In this document: positions 1 through 7,908 of the stretch, piece after piece
Layout of the letters: the number at the start of each line of letters is the position of its first letter
How positions within the stretch are numbered: the stretch's first letter is position 1
Source of the DNA: Bacteroidales bacterium
GTDB taxonomy: Bacteria; Bacteroidota; Bacteroidia; Bacteroidales; UBA932
Direction of reading: 5' to 3'
NCBI GenBank assembly: GCA_016281015.1
Contig: JAEEHS010000059.1
Location: 1 to 63,746 of the forward strand
Length of the DNA: 63,746 nt
Translations under genes and position numbers: made by a program
Notes under the pieces: generated by a model
Databases searched by the model: none
The model's input: only the letters and a program-made list of their open reading frames with translations
What the model was told of the DNA's origin: nothing

Positions 1-147
1 CGCAGACGTATCCATGGACATTCTGGATGCCAGCCTCCTTGTAGTTGTTGAGTCCGCGTTCGAGGGCGGCCTCGTTGATGTCGTTGGAGAGGATGTTCTG
101 GATGCCGGCGGCTACGAACGCTTTCGCGATGTTGAAGCCGATGCCGT
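1..147. repeat. Partial copy of 502-648 inside the SDR gene
   Basis: Bases 1-147 match 502-648 at a constant offset of 501, except at 87, 91 and 100 (g/a, g/t, g/t). The copy joins the unique sequence at a shared ACGGCATCGGC-type stretch (minus strand). Either a real partial tandem duplication or an assembly/strain chimera at a contig end. Confidence 0.9.
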
Positions 148-703
148 TGCACTGGATGTTGTACCCACCGTACTCCGAGCAGATGTTGCGGGTGAGCATC
201 TTGAGGCCGCCCTTGGCAGCGGCGTAGGCGCTCACGGTCTCGCGTCCGAGTTCGCTCATCATGGAGCAGATGTTGATGATCTTGCCTTCGCGGCGTTCCA
301 TCATTTCGGGAAGGACGGCAGAGGAGACGATGAACGGGGCCACGAGGTCCACGTCGATCACCTGCTGGAACTCACGGCGCTCCATCTCGTGCATCGGGAT
401 GCGCTTGATGATACCGGCGTTGTTCACCAGGATGTCGATCTGACCGACTTCGGCATGAATCTTTTCTACCAGGGCCTTGACGGCGACTTCGTCGGTCACG
501 TCGCAGACGTATCCATGGACATTCTGGATGCCAGCCTCCTTGTAGTTGTTGAGTCCGCGTTCGAGGGCGGCCTCGTTGATGTCGTTGAAGATGATGTTCT
601 TGATGCCGGCGGCTACGAACGCTTTCGCGATGTTGAAGCCGATGCCGTAGGAAGCGCCTGTGATCCAGGCATTCTTGCCTTCAAGGGAGAAAGGATTTGC
701 CAT
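1..703 (-). CDS. SDR oxidoreductase, KduD/IdnO type, partial with duplicated tail
   Basis: Short-chain dehydrogenase/reductase of the kind annotated gluconate 5-dehydrogenase or 2-deoxy-D-gluconate 3-dehydrogenase in Bacteroides. In uronate pathways it would interconvert a 2,5-diketo-3-deoxy acid and 2-keto-3-deoxygluconate in the cytoplasm. Visible motifs: TGASYGIG cofactor loop (residues 15-22), NNAG (94-97), catalytic Ser near 147, Tyr160 and Lys164. It starts at ATG 703, behind a promoter with two LacI-type operators. The gene runs off the left edge, and its tail is wrong: after residue ~189 (CNGIG) the frame re-enters residues 23-67 of the same protein instead of the expected PGY substrate-loop region. 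Bases 1-147 thus copy 502-648 with three mismatches. The exact substrate is inferred from context; kduI may lie beyond the edge. Confidence 0.8.
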   Translation of the reverse strand, partial: MANPFSLEGKNAWITGASYGIGFNIAKAFVAAGIKNIIFNDINEAALERGLNNYKEAGIQNVHGYVCDVTDEVAVKALVEKIHAEVGQIDILVNNAGIIKRIPMHEMERREFQQVIDVDLVAPFIVSSAVLPEMMERREGKIINICSMMSELGRETVSAYAAAKGGLKMLTRNICSEYGGYNIQCNGIGFNIAKAFVAAGIQNILSNDINEAALERGLNNYKEAGIQNVHGYVC

Positions 704-733
704 ATTGTTAGGTTTTTAAAGTGTTTCTGAATG

Positions 734-773
734 CAAATATACAAACGTTTGTACAAAAATACAAACGTTTGTA
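734..773 (-). promoter_or_regulatory. Promoter of the SDR gene with two LacI-type operators
   Basis: On the minus strand TTTG (765-762), 20 bases, then TATATTTG (741-734) fit the Bacteroidota promoter. Two perfect 14-base palindromes TACAAACGTTTGTA lie at 740-753 and 760-773, centres exactly 20 bases apart. One covers the -7 box edge and the other the -33 box, so binding would repress. The same palindrome is at 47026-47039 in front of the LacI-type gene. Confidence 0.85.
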
Positions 774-790
774 AAGATTTTTTTTATCCA

Positions 791-1504
791 TTAAATGTGC
801 GTGCGGGGAATGCTGTTGCTGCGATAACTTTCCGAAAAGGAAGAAATCGCCTTGAAATGGTCCAGGATACATTTCTCAGCGGCGTTTTCATCCTGCTGGA
901 TGATACAGCGGAGCATTTTTTCGTGTTCTTCACAGACAAGTTCCACAGGAATCGTACAGGCGCCGAGGTTCCGGTAGTATTTCAATACGTCCGGCGTGAT
1001 GGTCAGCAGCAGCGATGCCAGGACCGGATTGTGGGAGGCGCGGGCGATGGAGAGGTGGAAGGCGAAATCCTTTTCATCCCGGAGGTCCGTCAACATATGG
1101 GCCTTGAAATCCTCCAGCGCTTCCTGCATGACCTGGATGTCTTCTTCGGTGCGTTTGCGGGCGCAGAGGCGGATGGCTTCGCGCTCCAGCAGGATACGGA
1201 CCTGGACCAGTGAGTAGAAGTCAAAGCTATGGATATCCAGGATGTTCCGGAGCTGGTTCTGCAGGACGGAGGCCTTGTGATCAGTCAGAATGGTACCGCT
1301 TTGCGGAAAGGTCTTGACAATGCCGTAGAATTCCAGGCGCTGGATGGCAGCCCGCACATGGGCCCGGCTGACAGAGAGGTCTGCAGAGAGTTTCCTTTCT
1401 GCGGGAAGACGGTCTCCCGGCAGCAGCCTTCCTGTCTCCATCAGAGAGAGAATATGTTGGGCGACAAGCCTTTCTTCTGAGATTTGAACGTTCGAAACGG
1501 GCAT
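791..1504 (-). CDS. GntR/FadR-type (FCD) transcriptional regulator
   Basis: 237 residues: N-terminal winged helix (about 10-75, with LPAERKLSADLSVSRAHVRAA) and a C-terminal FCD ligand domain (about 100-225). The FCD domain shows the usual Asp/His pattern (DFAFH, EEHEKM, LDHF) that holds a metal and an acidic ligand. UxuR/ExuR and similar uronate regulators belong to this subfamily. Its ATG overlaps the stop of the upstream jelly-roll gene by one base (TAATG), so the two are translationally coupled. UxuR-like palindromes stand at its own operon promoter (2521-2540) and at the alginate SusC promoter (22046-22073). I infer that it represses both until an alginate-derived uronate appears. Ligand and targets are inference. 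Confidence 0.85.
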   Translation of the reverse strand: MPVSNVQISEERLVAQHILSLMETGRLLPGDRLPAERKLSADLSVSRAHVRAAIQRLEFYGIVKTFPQSGTILTDHKASVLQNQLRNILDIHSFDFYSLVQVRILLEREAIRLCARKRTEEDIQVMQEALEDFKAHMLTDLRDEKDFAFHLSIARASHNPVLASLLLTITPDVLKYYRNLGACTIPVELVCEEHEKMLRCIIQQDENAAEKCILDHFKAISSFSESYRSNSIPRTHI

Positions 1505-2487
1505 TACTTCACTTTTTCGATATAAAAATCTGCAAAATGCAGGATTTCATCCTGTAGTTGGCCGGCGAGGGAACGGTTCTGTCCGAAGGAGCGGTAGATG
1601 CCCCATTTCGGACGGAGACCGGTTGTCCCGCTGCGCCAGAGGTCCACATGCTCTTTGTCCACCTTCAGCAGCTGTTTCCCGTCAGACATCCGGAAAACGA
1701 CCAGATGATACGATCCGTCCTTGGCAAAAGTGGCGGTTTCGCTGACGCTGACCCATTGTCCGAGGAAGTCCGAGAGGTCGGCCTTGGCGAGGTATTCGTT
1801 GCCGGTGTTGTCCTCCGTCCGTCCGACATGGATGACCTGGAGCTGCTGTTTCCCGCTGGAGAGGCTGCGGCAGGTGAAGGTGATGAGCGGCATGCTGACA
1901 TCGGCCGTTCCCTCGCTGTTGTCAATTCCCTTGAGCTGATGGATATGGCAGAAATTGGTGGTCGTCTTCATCCCTTTCGGAAGGCAGAATTTCCAGCTCA
2001 TGCGGAGCGTCTCGCCCTCCTGCGCCACCAGGGCGGCAGGGGATTTCCCGTCCGTCTTGATTTCATTCCGCTGGCGGTCGGTCACGTTCGCAAGCCCCCG
2101 GTCATCGTCGTTCTGGATATGGATGTAGAAATCGAAGACGGGTCTTTTTAGGACCGGATCGACGCTCTGGCGGATATGACGGAAGGGGGCCTCGGCATGG
2201 GCACCGGACTGGTCCGGCGGTTCCATATTATAGCCGCGCGAGAGAATCAGTTCATAGGTCTTCTCATCGTTCCCGTCGGCATAGAGCATCCCTTCCTTCA
2301 GCTCGGCAGGGACACCATCATCATGTATGCCACCGGGCGTATTCCCCTGGTCGTCTCCATTATCGTCTCCTCCTTCCTCCGCGGGCTTTTCCTGCTTGTC
2401 CCGCTGGACGGGATCCGGAATGACGAATCCCGAGGAACAGGCGGCCGTCAGGGACAGGGTAAAAAAAAGTGAACGGATTATTTTCAT
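1504..2487 (-). CDS. Jelly-roll polysaccharide-lyase-like lipoprotein
   Basis: 327-residue lipoprotein: signal peptide with lipobox LTAAC (Cys17), then an Asp/Gly/Glu-rich linker (about 25-55) as in surface-exposed Bacteroidota lipoproteins. The rest is a beta-rich domain. RNEIK, HIHQLKG and KWGIYRSF fall in the order of the three conserved strands of jelly-roll lyases (in PL7: RTELR, QIH, YFKAGxYNQ), but none is a clean PL7 match. PL13- or PL20-like assignments are equally possible. Because it is operonic with the GntR regulator and beside alginate genes, a surface uronan lyase or binding protein is the best guess. Family assignment is uncertain. Confidence 0.6.
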   Translation of the reverse strand: MKIIRSLFFTLSLTAACSSGFVIPDPVQRDKQEKPAEEGGDDNGDDQGNTPGGIHDDGVPAELKEGMLYADGNDEKTYELILSRGYNMEPPDQSGAHAEAPFRHIRQSVDPVLKRPVFDFYIHIQNDDDRGLANVTDRQRNEIKTDGKSPAALVAQEGETLRMSWKFCLPKGMKTTTNFCHIHQLKGIDNSEGTADVSMPLITFTCRSLSSGKQQLQVIHVGRTEDNTGNEYLAKADLSDFLGQWVSVSETATFAKDGSYHLVVFRMSDGKQLLKVDKEHVDLWRSGTTGLRPKWGIYRSFGQNRSLAGQLQDEILHFADFYIEKVK

Positions 2488-2503
2488 ATTGCCAATAATG
2501 TTA

Positions 2504-2550
2504 TATATTTGCGTGGTATAAAATTTGGTTAACCAATTTTTGCAAATTTA
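2504..2550. promoter_or_regulatory. Divergent promoters around a UxuR-like operator
   Basis: Plus strand -7 box TATATTTG at 2504-2511 serves the esterase; minus strand TAAATTTG at 2550-2543 serves the lyase-like/GntR operon. Between them, 2521-2540 is a 20-base palindrome with core TTGGTTAACCAA and only one mismatched pair outside the core. It resembles the E. coli UxuR/ExuR box (AAATTGGTATACCAATTT). A repressor there would sit at the expected start points of both promoters. Confidence 0.75.
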
Positions 2551-2572
2551 ATCAAATAATTGATAATTCACT

Positions 2573-3535
2573 ATGAAACGGATCAAATTCTTTGCACTGG
2601 CGCTGCTTCTTCCCGCCCTTGCATTCGCCCAGGTTCCCACGAACCGCTATGCCATGAAACTGGAACAGAAGGCTGACGGCAGCTATGCGCTTCAGAAAGA
2701 AAAGCGCTATGCCAAGATTCTGGACCTGGCGTCTATCCCGGACTTGTACGTTCCCTATGTCCATGAGAACAACCGCCTGAGCGGCAAACTCTATAACAAA
2801 GTGGAGACGGAAGAGATTGTCTATAAGGGAAATCTGAAAATCGCGGTGGACAAGTCGATGGCGGATGGCCCTTCTCCGGTCCTTTTCTTCTGCCATGGCG
2901 GCGGCTGGGCTCGCGGCAACTTCGACGCCTCCCGTTCCCTGACCAAATATCTGGCCCAGAACCATGGGATTACCGGCGTCCGTATCGAATATACGCTGGC
3001 TCCTGAGCCGGGCGCCCATGTCCAGGTGTCCATCCAGGATGTCCTGGATGCCGTCCAGTATGTCCGGGACCATGCCAAAGAGCTCAATGTGGATCCTTCC
3101 CGCATCGGCTTTGCCGGCACTTCTGCAGGTGCCCATCTGGCCGCTTGTGCCGCGATGCTCACGAAGGAGGCAAAGGTCTTTGTCGGCTACAGCGGCATCT
3201 ATGACTTGACGACGGCCGCCATTGTCCAGAAAACCAAAGATGCTGAGCGGATCGCTTATTTCAACGACCGGGACGAAAAAAGCCTGAAGGACGCATCTCC
3301 CCTCTATCTGATCCCGAAAAAGACCAAAATCGCGGCTCAGCTTTTCTGCGGGACGGGCGACATCACGGTCGAGTACAGCCAGAGCGAGGACTTTGCCGAT
3401 GCCCTGAAGCGTCACAAGGCCACCGTTGACCTCCAGGTCTACAAGAACTACGACCATGGCCTCAACAGCAAGTCCTCCGACAAGATGGAGGAAATCTTCT
3501 TCAAGACCGTCGACTTCGTGGTTGCCAACTTGTAG
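2573..3535 (+). CDS. Secreted alpha/beta-hydrolase (esterase)
   Basis: 320 residues with a cleavable signal peptide (about 1-20, ending AFAQ). The fold is the BD-FAE/HSL-like esterase type: oxyanion motif HGGGW (108-112), nucleophile elbow GTSAG (Ser184), acid Asp262 (GTGDITV) and His294 (NYDHGL). It is transcribed divergently from the GntR operon across the shared operator. Bacterial alginate can be O-acetylated, so a periplasmic deacetylase role is attractive but inferred; the family also includes other short-acyl esterases. Confidence 0.85.
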   Translation: MKRIKFFALALLLPALAFAQVPTNRYAMKLEQKADGSYALQKEKRYAKILDLASIPDLYVPYVHENNRLSGKLYNKVETEEIVYKGNLKIAVDKSMADGPSPVLFFCHGGGWARGNFDASRSLTKYLAQNHGITGVRIEYTLAPEPGAHVQVSIQDVLDAVQYVRDHAKELNVDPSRIGFAGTSAGAHLAACAAMLTKEAKVFVGYSGIYDLTTAAIVQKTKDAERIAYFNDRDEKSLKDASPLYLIPKKTKIAAQLFCGTGDITVEYSQSEDFADALKRHKATVDLQVYKNYDHGLNSKSSDKMEEIFFKTVDFVVANL

Positions 3536-3576
3536 GGATGCTACAGGCATACCGCCTGATTATCAATGTGTTATAA

Positions 3577-3613
3577 AAAGTCCCTTCCCTCAAAAGGGGG
3601 AAGGGACTTTGCG
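3577..3613. terminator. Bidirectional terminator between convergent genes
   Basis: AAAGTCCCTTCCC (3577-3589) pairs with GGGAAGGGACTTT (3598-3610), a perfect 13-base stem with an 8-base loop. A-rich sequence on the left and T on the right let it serve both the esterase and the convergent SDR operon. Confidence 0.85.
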
Positions 3614-3637
3614 TAAGTGATTGATTATCAAATAGGC

Positions 3638-4420
3638 CTACGAGAACAGCACGCCGCCGTTGATGTCGATGGCTGTTCCGGTGATGTAGGAGGACTCTTC
3701 GCTGGCGAGGAAGGCGACGAGGTCGGCGACTTCGGAGGCCTCACCCTCGCGGCGGAGCGGAGCGGTGTTGTGCAGGTTCTCCCGGGCGGCCGGCTTGGTG
3801 AAGCGGTCGTGGAAGGAGGTGTTGATCATGCCCGGGGCGAGGGCGTTGACGCGGATGCCCTGGGGACCGAGTTCCTTCGCCATGGCACGGGTGTGGCACA
3901 TGACAGCCGCCTTGGCGGTGGCGTACATGGATGCGCCGGGGCCGCCGCCGTCGCGCGCGGCCTGGGAGGAGAAGTTCACGATGGAACCGCCTTCGGTCAT
4001 CATCGGAACGACCTCGCGGGTGCAGAGGAAGGTGCTGCGCATGTTGACGTCCATCAGGAAGTCATACCATTTCTCGTCCTGCTCGACGATCAGCTTGCGG
4101 CCGACGATGCCGCCGACGACATTCACGAGGACATGGACCTTGCCGCCGAAAGCCTCGCCCGCCTTGGCGAAGAGGTTCTTCACATCGGCCGCCTTGGTCA
4201 TGTCGCCCTGGACGGCGATGGCTTCGCCACCGTCCGCCTTGATCATCGCGACCGTGGCCGCGGCGTCATCGGGGTTGTCGAAATAGTTGAGGCATACTTT
4301 GGCGCCTTCGAGCGCGAGTTTGACGGAGATGGCACGACCGATGTCGCGGGCGCCGCCCGTCACGACGGCTACCTTTCCTTCTAATTTACCCATTGTATTG
4401 TTGTTTGAAAAGTGAGACAT
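3638..4420 (-). CDS. SDR, probable DEH (4-deoxy-5-hexoseulose uronate) reductase
   Basis: 260-residue short-chain dehydrogenase with TGGARDIG cofactor loop (21-28), Ser151/152, Tyr166 and Lys170 (YATAK), and a C-terminal DINGG. Last gene of the alginate operon, in the place where other alginate loci carry DehR, which reduces DEH from exolytic lyases to 2-keto-3-deoxygluconate. The usual NNAG reads NVVGG (100-104). It starts 2 bases after the stop of the beta-helix gene; a second in-frame ATG at 4393 (MGKLEGKVAVV) matches the normal family start better. The fold is certain; the substrate rests on context, and a fatty-acid-type 3-oxoacyl reductase is the alternative. Confidence 0.85.
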   Translation of the reverse strand: MSHFSNNNTMGKLEGKVAVVTGGARDIGRAISVKLALEGAKVCLNYFDNPDDAAATVAMIKADGGEAIAVQGDMTKAADVKNLFAKAGEAFGGKVHVLVNVVGGIVGRKLIVEQDEKWYDFLMDVNMRSTFLCTREVVPMMTEGGSIVNFSSQAARDGGGPGASMYATAKAAVMCHTRAMAKELGPQGIRVNALAPGMINTSFHDRFTKPAARENLHNTAPLRREGEASEVADLVAFLASEESSYITGTAIDINGGVLFS

Positions 4421-4422
4421 AA

Positions 4423-6420
4423 TTAATTCTGAGGTCCATAGGATTTGTAGGCGGTCTTGACGACGAATACGCCGTTCTCGAGATCGGCCGTTTCCAGGGG
4501 ATTCTCGCCGAGGAGGGGAATCTTCTTGTCAAAGGAGGGCGTGAGATTCTTCGTAAAGTCGTCATCACCTAATATCCAGTTGCTTTCTGACCCTGCCGCA
4601 GCAAAGGCGCGATTGTCAGCATAGTCCGCATGGAAGTAGGAAGGAACCGGCTTGACACGCATGGCGAAGATTTTCTGACCGTTGCTAGGGGTATAGTCTG
4701 GGCAGACAACGAGGTTGTTCTTTACGGTCAGGGAGGTCATCGAATAGTTGCGGAAGTTCGACGAGTTGGAGGCAATGTTGTAGAAGATGTTGTTGCTGAT
4801 GTCCGCGACCATGGGCCACGTCAGCGCAGTCATCGTACTCGATAGGCTGGGGTAGTAGGTAAACAGTAGCCAAGTGCAGACCGACCCTGTCGAATTGTAG
4901 AAGACATTGTTGGTCAAGCTTATCTTTTCAAAGGCCGGCCCATTGGTCATGCTGCTCTGAACATTGATCAGGTTCGAAGTACCCGCATTGCTGTTCTCGA
5001 ACACACAGTTATTGACGCGGATGTCGGTGATTCCATATCCATAGGCGGAGCTGTGTGTGCTATAGAAGTTGGTCGGGCATTTACGGACGACACAGTCTTC
5101 AAAGGCAAAGAGTGGAATGTCCTTGGCCGCATTGTTGTTGGTGAAGAAGGTAAATGCCGTTCCGTTCTCCGCCGGGAAAGTAAACAAGATATTACAGGCA
5201 GCGAAAGAGACGCCTTTCACAATCCAAGTCTTGAGAGCCTGTTTATTGTTGGAATTCGTGTACTCAATCGTTGTGACCTCCGGCTTTTCTCCCGTCATTT
5301 GGCCGATGACCACGATGTCGTGGTCAAAGGTGGCATCTCCTGCGGTTGTATACTGGCCGGGGGCGAGGAATACGACGTTTCCGGCACCACTGAGATTGCT
5401 TCCGCCAAGGTTTTTCGGAGTAGAAGCGGTCGAAGTCAACAGGACCGCTTCGCCGTGGGTCGACTTGTTGTAGGTTTTTCCGCAGATGACGATGTTTTCC
5501 CCGTCGTTGTACTTTTTGTAGAGGTCGATGTTGCCTTCGACCGGATTGTTCCAAGTCAGGCCGGCGAAGTTTCCCATGTCATAGATGGTTTTCCGCTGGA
5601 CATTAAAAACAGCAGAGGCGGCTTTTTCGGCCGTCCCGCCCTGGGTATTGGTCAGGATGGCCTTGAAATTTTCGTAGGAGGCGGTACCCGTGTAGCGGAT
5701 GAAAGCATAATAGTCCGTTCCCTTGGTGAAGGTCCCGTTGGCTTTTACCGTGACGTTGGTGTAGCGCTGGCCATAGGTTGTCAGGCCGTTTCCGATGCCG
5801 GAAGGGCCGTTGGCCTGTGCGCTTTTCTGGTTGAACTGGATGATACCGGACATGTTGCGGGTAGAGGAGAAAGTGACGGACGTGACGTCATCGTCGCTGA
5901 CCTGGAATTTAAGCAGCGCGCCCGTATAGCGGAAACGGAACTTTCCGTCCTCCAGAGAGCAACCGCCCGTGGCAACCAGCGCCTTCGGGTCGAAAGAACC
6001 CGCCACGGCATTCTGCTCCGAAGGAATGACGGCGTTGGAATACCAAGTGTCTGCGGCGACCGAATTGTATGTCGTCGAGCTGGCGCCGGGGGTGGCGGCA
6101 TCATAGGGATAGACCGCAAGGAAGAACTCCGCACCTTCGGAAACTTCCCCGGTAAAAGAGGCCTTGGTGCCATCGATGGCACTGACGGTAAATTTGTGCG
6201 GGGTGGTGGGGTTGACGTTGTCATAGATGGCCACTTCGTCGTTCTCGCTCCATTTGACAGCGAGTTCGTCCAAGGTGGCACGGGTCTCGGGATTTTCCGC
6301 ATAGCTGGCCTCGAAGGTCATGGGAACGAGCTTTTGAGGGGCCTGGACATTGTTTTCCTTCTGGCAGGAAACCGCCAGCAGGGCGCCGAGCGCCAGGGTA
6401 AGGAGATAAATCTTTTTCAT
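4423..6420 (-). CDS. Surface lipoprotein, fimbrillin-like N-terminus plus beta-helix
   Basis: 665 residues with lipobox LLAVSC (Cys19). Residues 30-290 resemble fimbrillin-like (FimA/Mfa-type) domains, with ETRATL and WSENDEVAIYD typical of that group. The remainder is a right-handed beta-helix of the DUF4957/DUF5123 type, with repeated NNxFYN-like turns, ending KSYGPQN. Two paralogues (26100-27974 and 44704-46929) end the same way. These proteins occupy SusE/F-like positions in uronan loci and probably bind glycan on the cell surface. I see no catalytic lyase residues I would defend. A 47-residue small ORF ends 20 bases upstream. Confidence 0.75.
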   Translation of the reverse strand: MKKIYLLTLALGALLAVSCQKENNVQAPQKLVPMTFEASYAENPETRATLDELAVKWSENDEVAIYDNVNPTTPHKFTVSAIDGTKASFTGEVSEGAEFFLAVYPYDAATPGASSTTYNSVAADTWYSNAVIPSEQNAVAGSFDPKALVATGGCSLEDGKFRFRYTGALLKFQVSDDDVTSVTFSSTRNMSGIIQFNQKSAQANGPSGIGNGLTTYGQRYTNVTVKANGTFTKGTDYYAFIRYTGTASYENFKAILTNTQGGTAEKAASAVFNVQRKTIYDMGNFAGLTWNNPVEGNIDLYKKYNDGENIVICGKTYNKSTHGEAVLLTSTASTPKNLGGSNLSGAGNVVFLAPGQYTTAGDATFDHDIVVIGQMTGEKPEVTTIEYTNSNNKQALKTWIVKGVSFAACNILFTFPAENGTAFTFFTNNNAAKDIPLFAFEDCVVRKCPTNFYSTHSSAYGYGITDIRVNNCVFENSNAGTSNLINVQSSMTNGPAFEKISLTNNVFYNSTGSVCTWLLFTYYPSLSSTMTALTWPMVADISNNIFYNIASNSSNFRNYSMTSLTVKNNLVVCPDYTPSNGQKIFAMRVKPVPSYFHADYADNRAFAAAGSESNWILGDDDFTKNLTPSFDKKIPLLGENPLETADLENGVFVVKTAYKSYGPQN

Positions 6421-6440
6421 AGCTTTTCCGTGTTAAAGAT

Positions 6441-6584
6441 TTACCATCCGAACTCTCCACCATCGGTGAAGGTCTCCGTGTCAGAGTTTTCAAAACCATT
6501 GCTCGCAAGGAAACATCCTTCGAGCCGGAGCGGGCGCAAGCGGAGCGCCGGCGTCATGTACGTTAAAAGATCTTTTTTATCCAT
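6441..6584 (-). CDS. Small ORF (47 aa) with Cys and C-terminal Gly-Trp
   Basis: ATG 6584 to TAA 6441, starting 7 bases after the MFS stop and ending 20 bases before the beta-helix lipoprotein ATG, in one operon. It has no signal peptide or membrane segment. Layout: short charged start, TPALRLRPLRLEG alternating hydrophobic/basic stretch, Cys24, an acidic Ser/Thr-rich tail (ENSDTETFTDGGEFGW), then stop. A second small ORF at 25925-26089 has the same plan and the same position before a paralogous lipoprotein, which is the main evidence that it is real. Function unknown. Confidence 0.7.
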   Translation of the reverse strand: MDKKDLLTYMTPALRLRPLRLEGCFLASNGFENSDTETFTDGGEFGW

Positions 6585-6591
6585 AATATGA

Positions 6592-7905
6592 TTAAATGAT
6601 TTCTTTCAGTGCATCGTGCTCAATCTTTCCGCCGAAGAGGAAAATGCAGATGAGCGAGAGGGGAACCAGCGAGGCGCCCATGATGAAGAACGGTGTCCAG
6701 TTGTCACCCGCGGTGAGCATCGGAACGAAGAGCATCATCAGGATGGTGCCGAGGGTGGCGGCTGCTCCGCCGAGACCGGCCAGCGAACCGACGCTCTTTC
6801 CGGTGTACATGTCGCCGGGGAGGGTCTGGATATTATTGATGGTGAACTGGTAGCCGAAGAGGATAATGGACATGACCAGTACGGCGGTCATGGGATCCTG
6901 GACAAAGGCGACCCAGACCAGGGACGGGAGCAGGATCACCGCACCGATGAGGATGGCAGCCTTGCGGGAGAAGCCGACGCTGCGCCCCTTCTGGAGGAAG
7001 TGGCTGGAGGTCCATCCGCCGGCTATCGAGCCGAGGGCGGCCCCGACATAGGGAATCCACATGTGCGTGGCGAGCTGCTTGATGTCCATCCCGTATTTCT
7101 GACCGAGGTAGATCGGCAGCCAGGTAACGAACATCCACCAGATCGGATCCAGGAAGAAGCGTCCCAGGATGACGGCATAACTCTTTTTTCTGGAGAGGAG
7201 TTCTCCCCAGCTGAGACCCTTGTCAGAGGTGACCTTGCATTCGGGCTGGCCGCTAACGATATACTCTTTCTCCTTGTCGGTGATCCAGGGGTGCTCCTTG
7301 GGGCCTTTCTTGTTGAGTATCAGCCAGGGAATGACCCAAAGGGGAGCGAGGACGCCGATGGTGACGAAGGTCCATTTCCAGCCGAATGCGGCATAGATCA
7401 GACCGATCAGGATGGGGGCGAGGATGGCGCCGATGGAGGCTCCGGCGTTGAAAAAGCCCTGGGCGGTCGCCCGCTCTTTCTGGGGGAACCATTCGGCGTT
7501 GCTCTTGACGGTTCCGGGCCAGGGGCCGGCGACACCGAGTCCGAGACCGGCGCGGAAGCCCATGATGCCCTTGACGCCGGTGGCCAGGGAGGTCAGCAGG
7601 TCGGAAATACCCCAGAGGAGGGCGGAGATGGTGAATCCTTTCCGCGTTCCGATTTTGTCATAGAGCTTTCCGGAAAAGAGCTGGGACAGTCCATAGAAGA
7701 TCATGAAGACCATATTGATGTCCCGGAAAAGCTTCTTGCTCAGGTCGTTGTATTCGGCCTCGGAAAGGCCTTCGGTATTGATCAGCCCGAGGTCCTCGAC
7801 AATCTTCGCCCACATGATGCCGAGGGTGTTCCGGTCGAGGTAGTTAATGATGGTGACCAGGACAATCAGTCCCAGTACCCACCAGCGTAGTCCTTTTACT
7901 TTCAT
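6592..7905 (-). CDS. MFS transporter, hexuronate (ExuT/ACS) type
   Basis: 437 residues, about 12 membrane segments, with ExuT-like family features: INYLDRNTLG in helix 1, YDKIGTRKGF after helix 2, and WFPQKERATAQGFFNAG before helices 4/5. These carriers import hexuronates or their derivatives by proton symport across the inner membrane. Position between the KdgF-like cupin and the DEH-reductase-type SDR suggests import of unsaturated monouronate or DEH produced by PL17 in the periplasm. It ends 7 bases before the small ORF and starts 3 bases after the cupin stop. Confidence 0.9.
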   Translation of the reverse strand: MKVKGLRWWVLGLIVLVTIINYLDRNTLGIMWAKIVEDLGLINTEGLSEAEYNDLSKKLFRDINMVFMIFYGLSQLFSGKLYDKIGTRKGFTISALLWGISDLLTSLATGVKGIMGFRAGLGLGVAGPWPGTVKSNAEWFPQKERATAQGFFNAGASIGAILAPILIGLIYAAFGWKWTFVTIGVLAPLWVIPWLILNKKGPKEHPWITDKEKEYIVSGQPECKVTSDKGLSWGELLSRKKSYAVILGRFFLDPIWWMFVTWLPIYLGQKYGMDIKQLATHMWIPYVGAALGSIAGGWTSSHFLQKGRSVGFSRKAAILIGAVILLPSLVWVAFVQDPMTAVLVMSIILFGYQFTINNIQTLPGDMYTGKSVGSLAGLGGAAATLGTILMMLFVPMLTAGDNWTPFFIMGASLVPLSLICIFLFGGKIEHDALKEII

Positions 7906-7908
7906 AGT

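Noticed and set aside
14..730. Plus-strand frame with an internal protein repeat
   Set aside because: The repeat is the antisense image of the duplicated SDR segment; the minus-strand frame has the SDR motifs.
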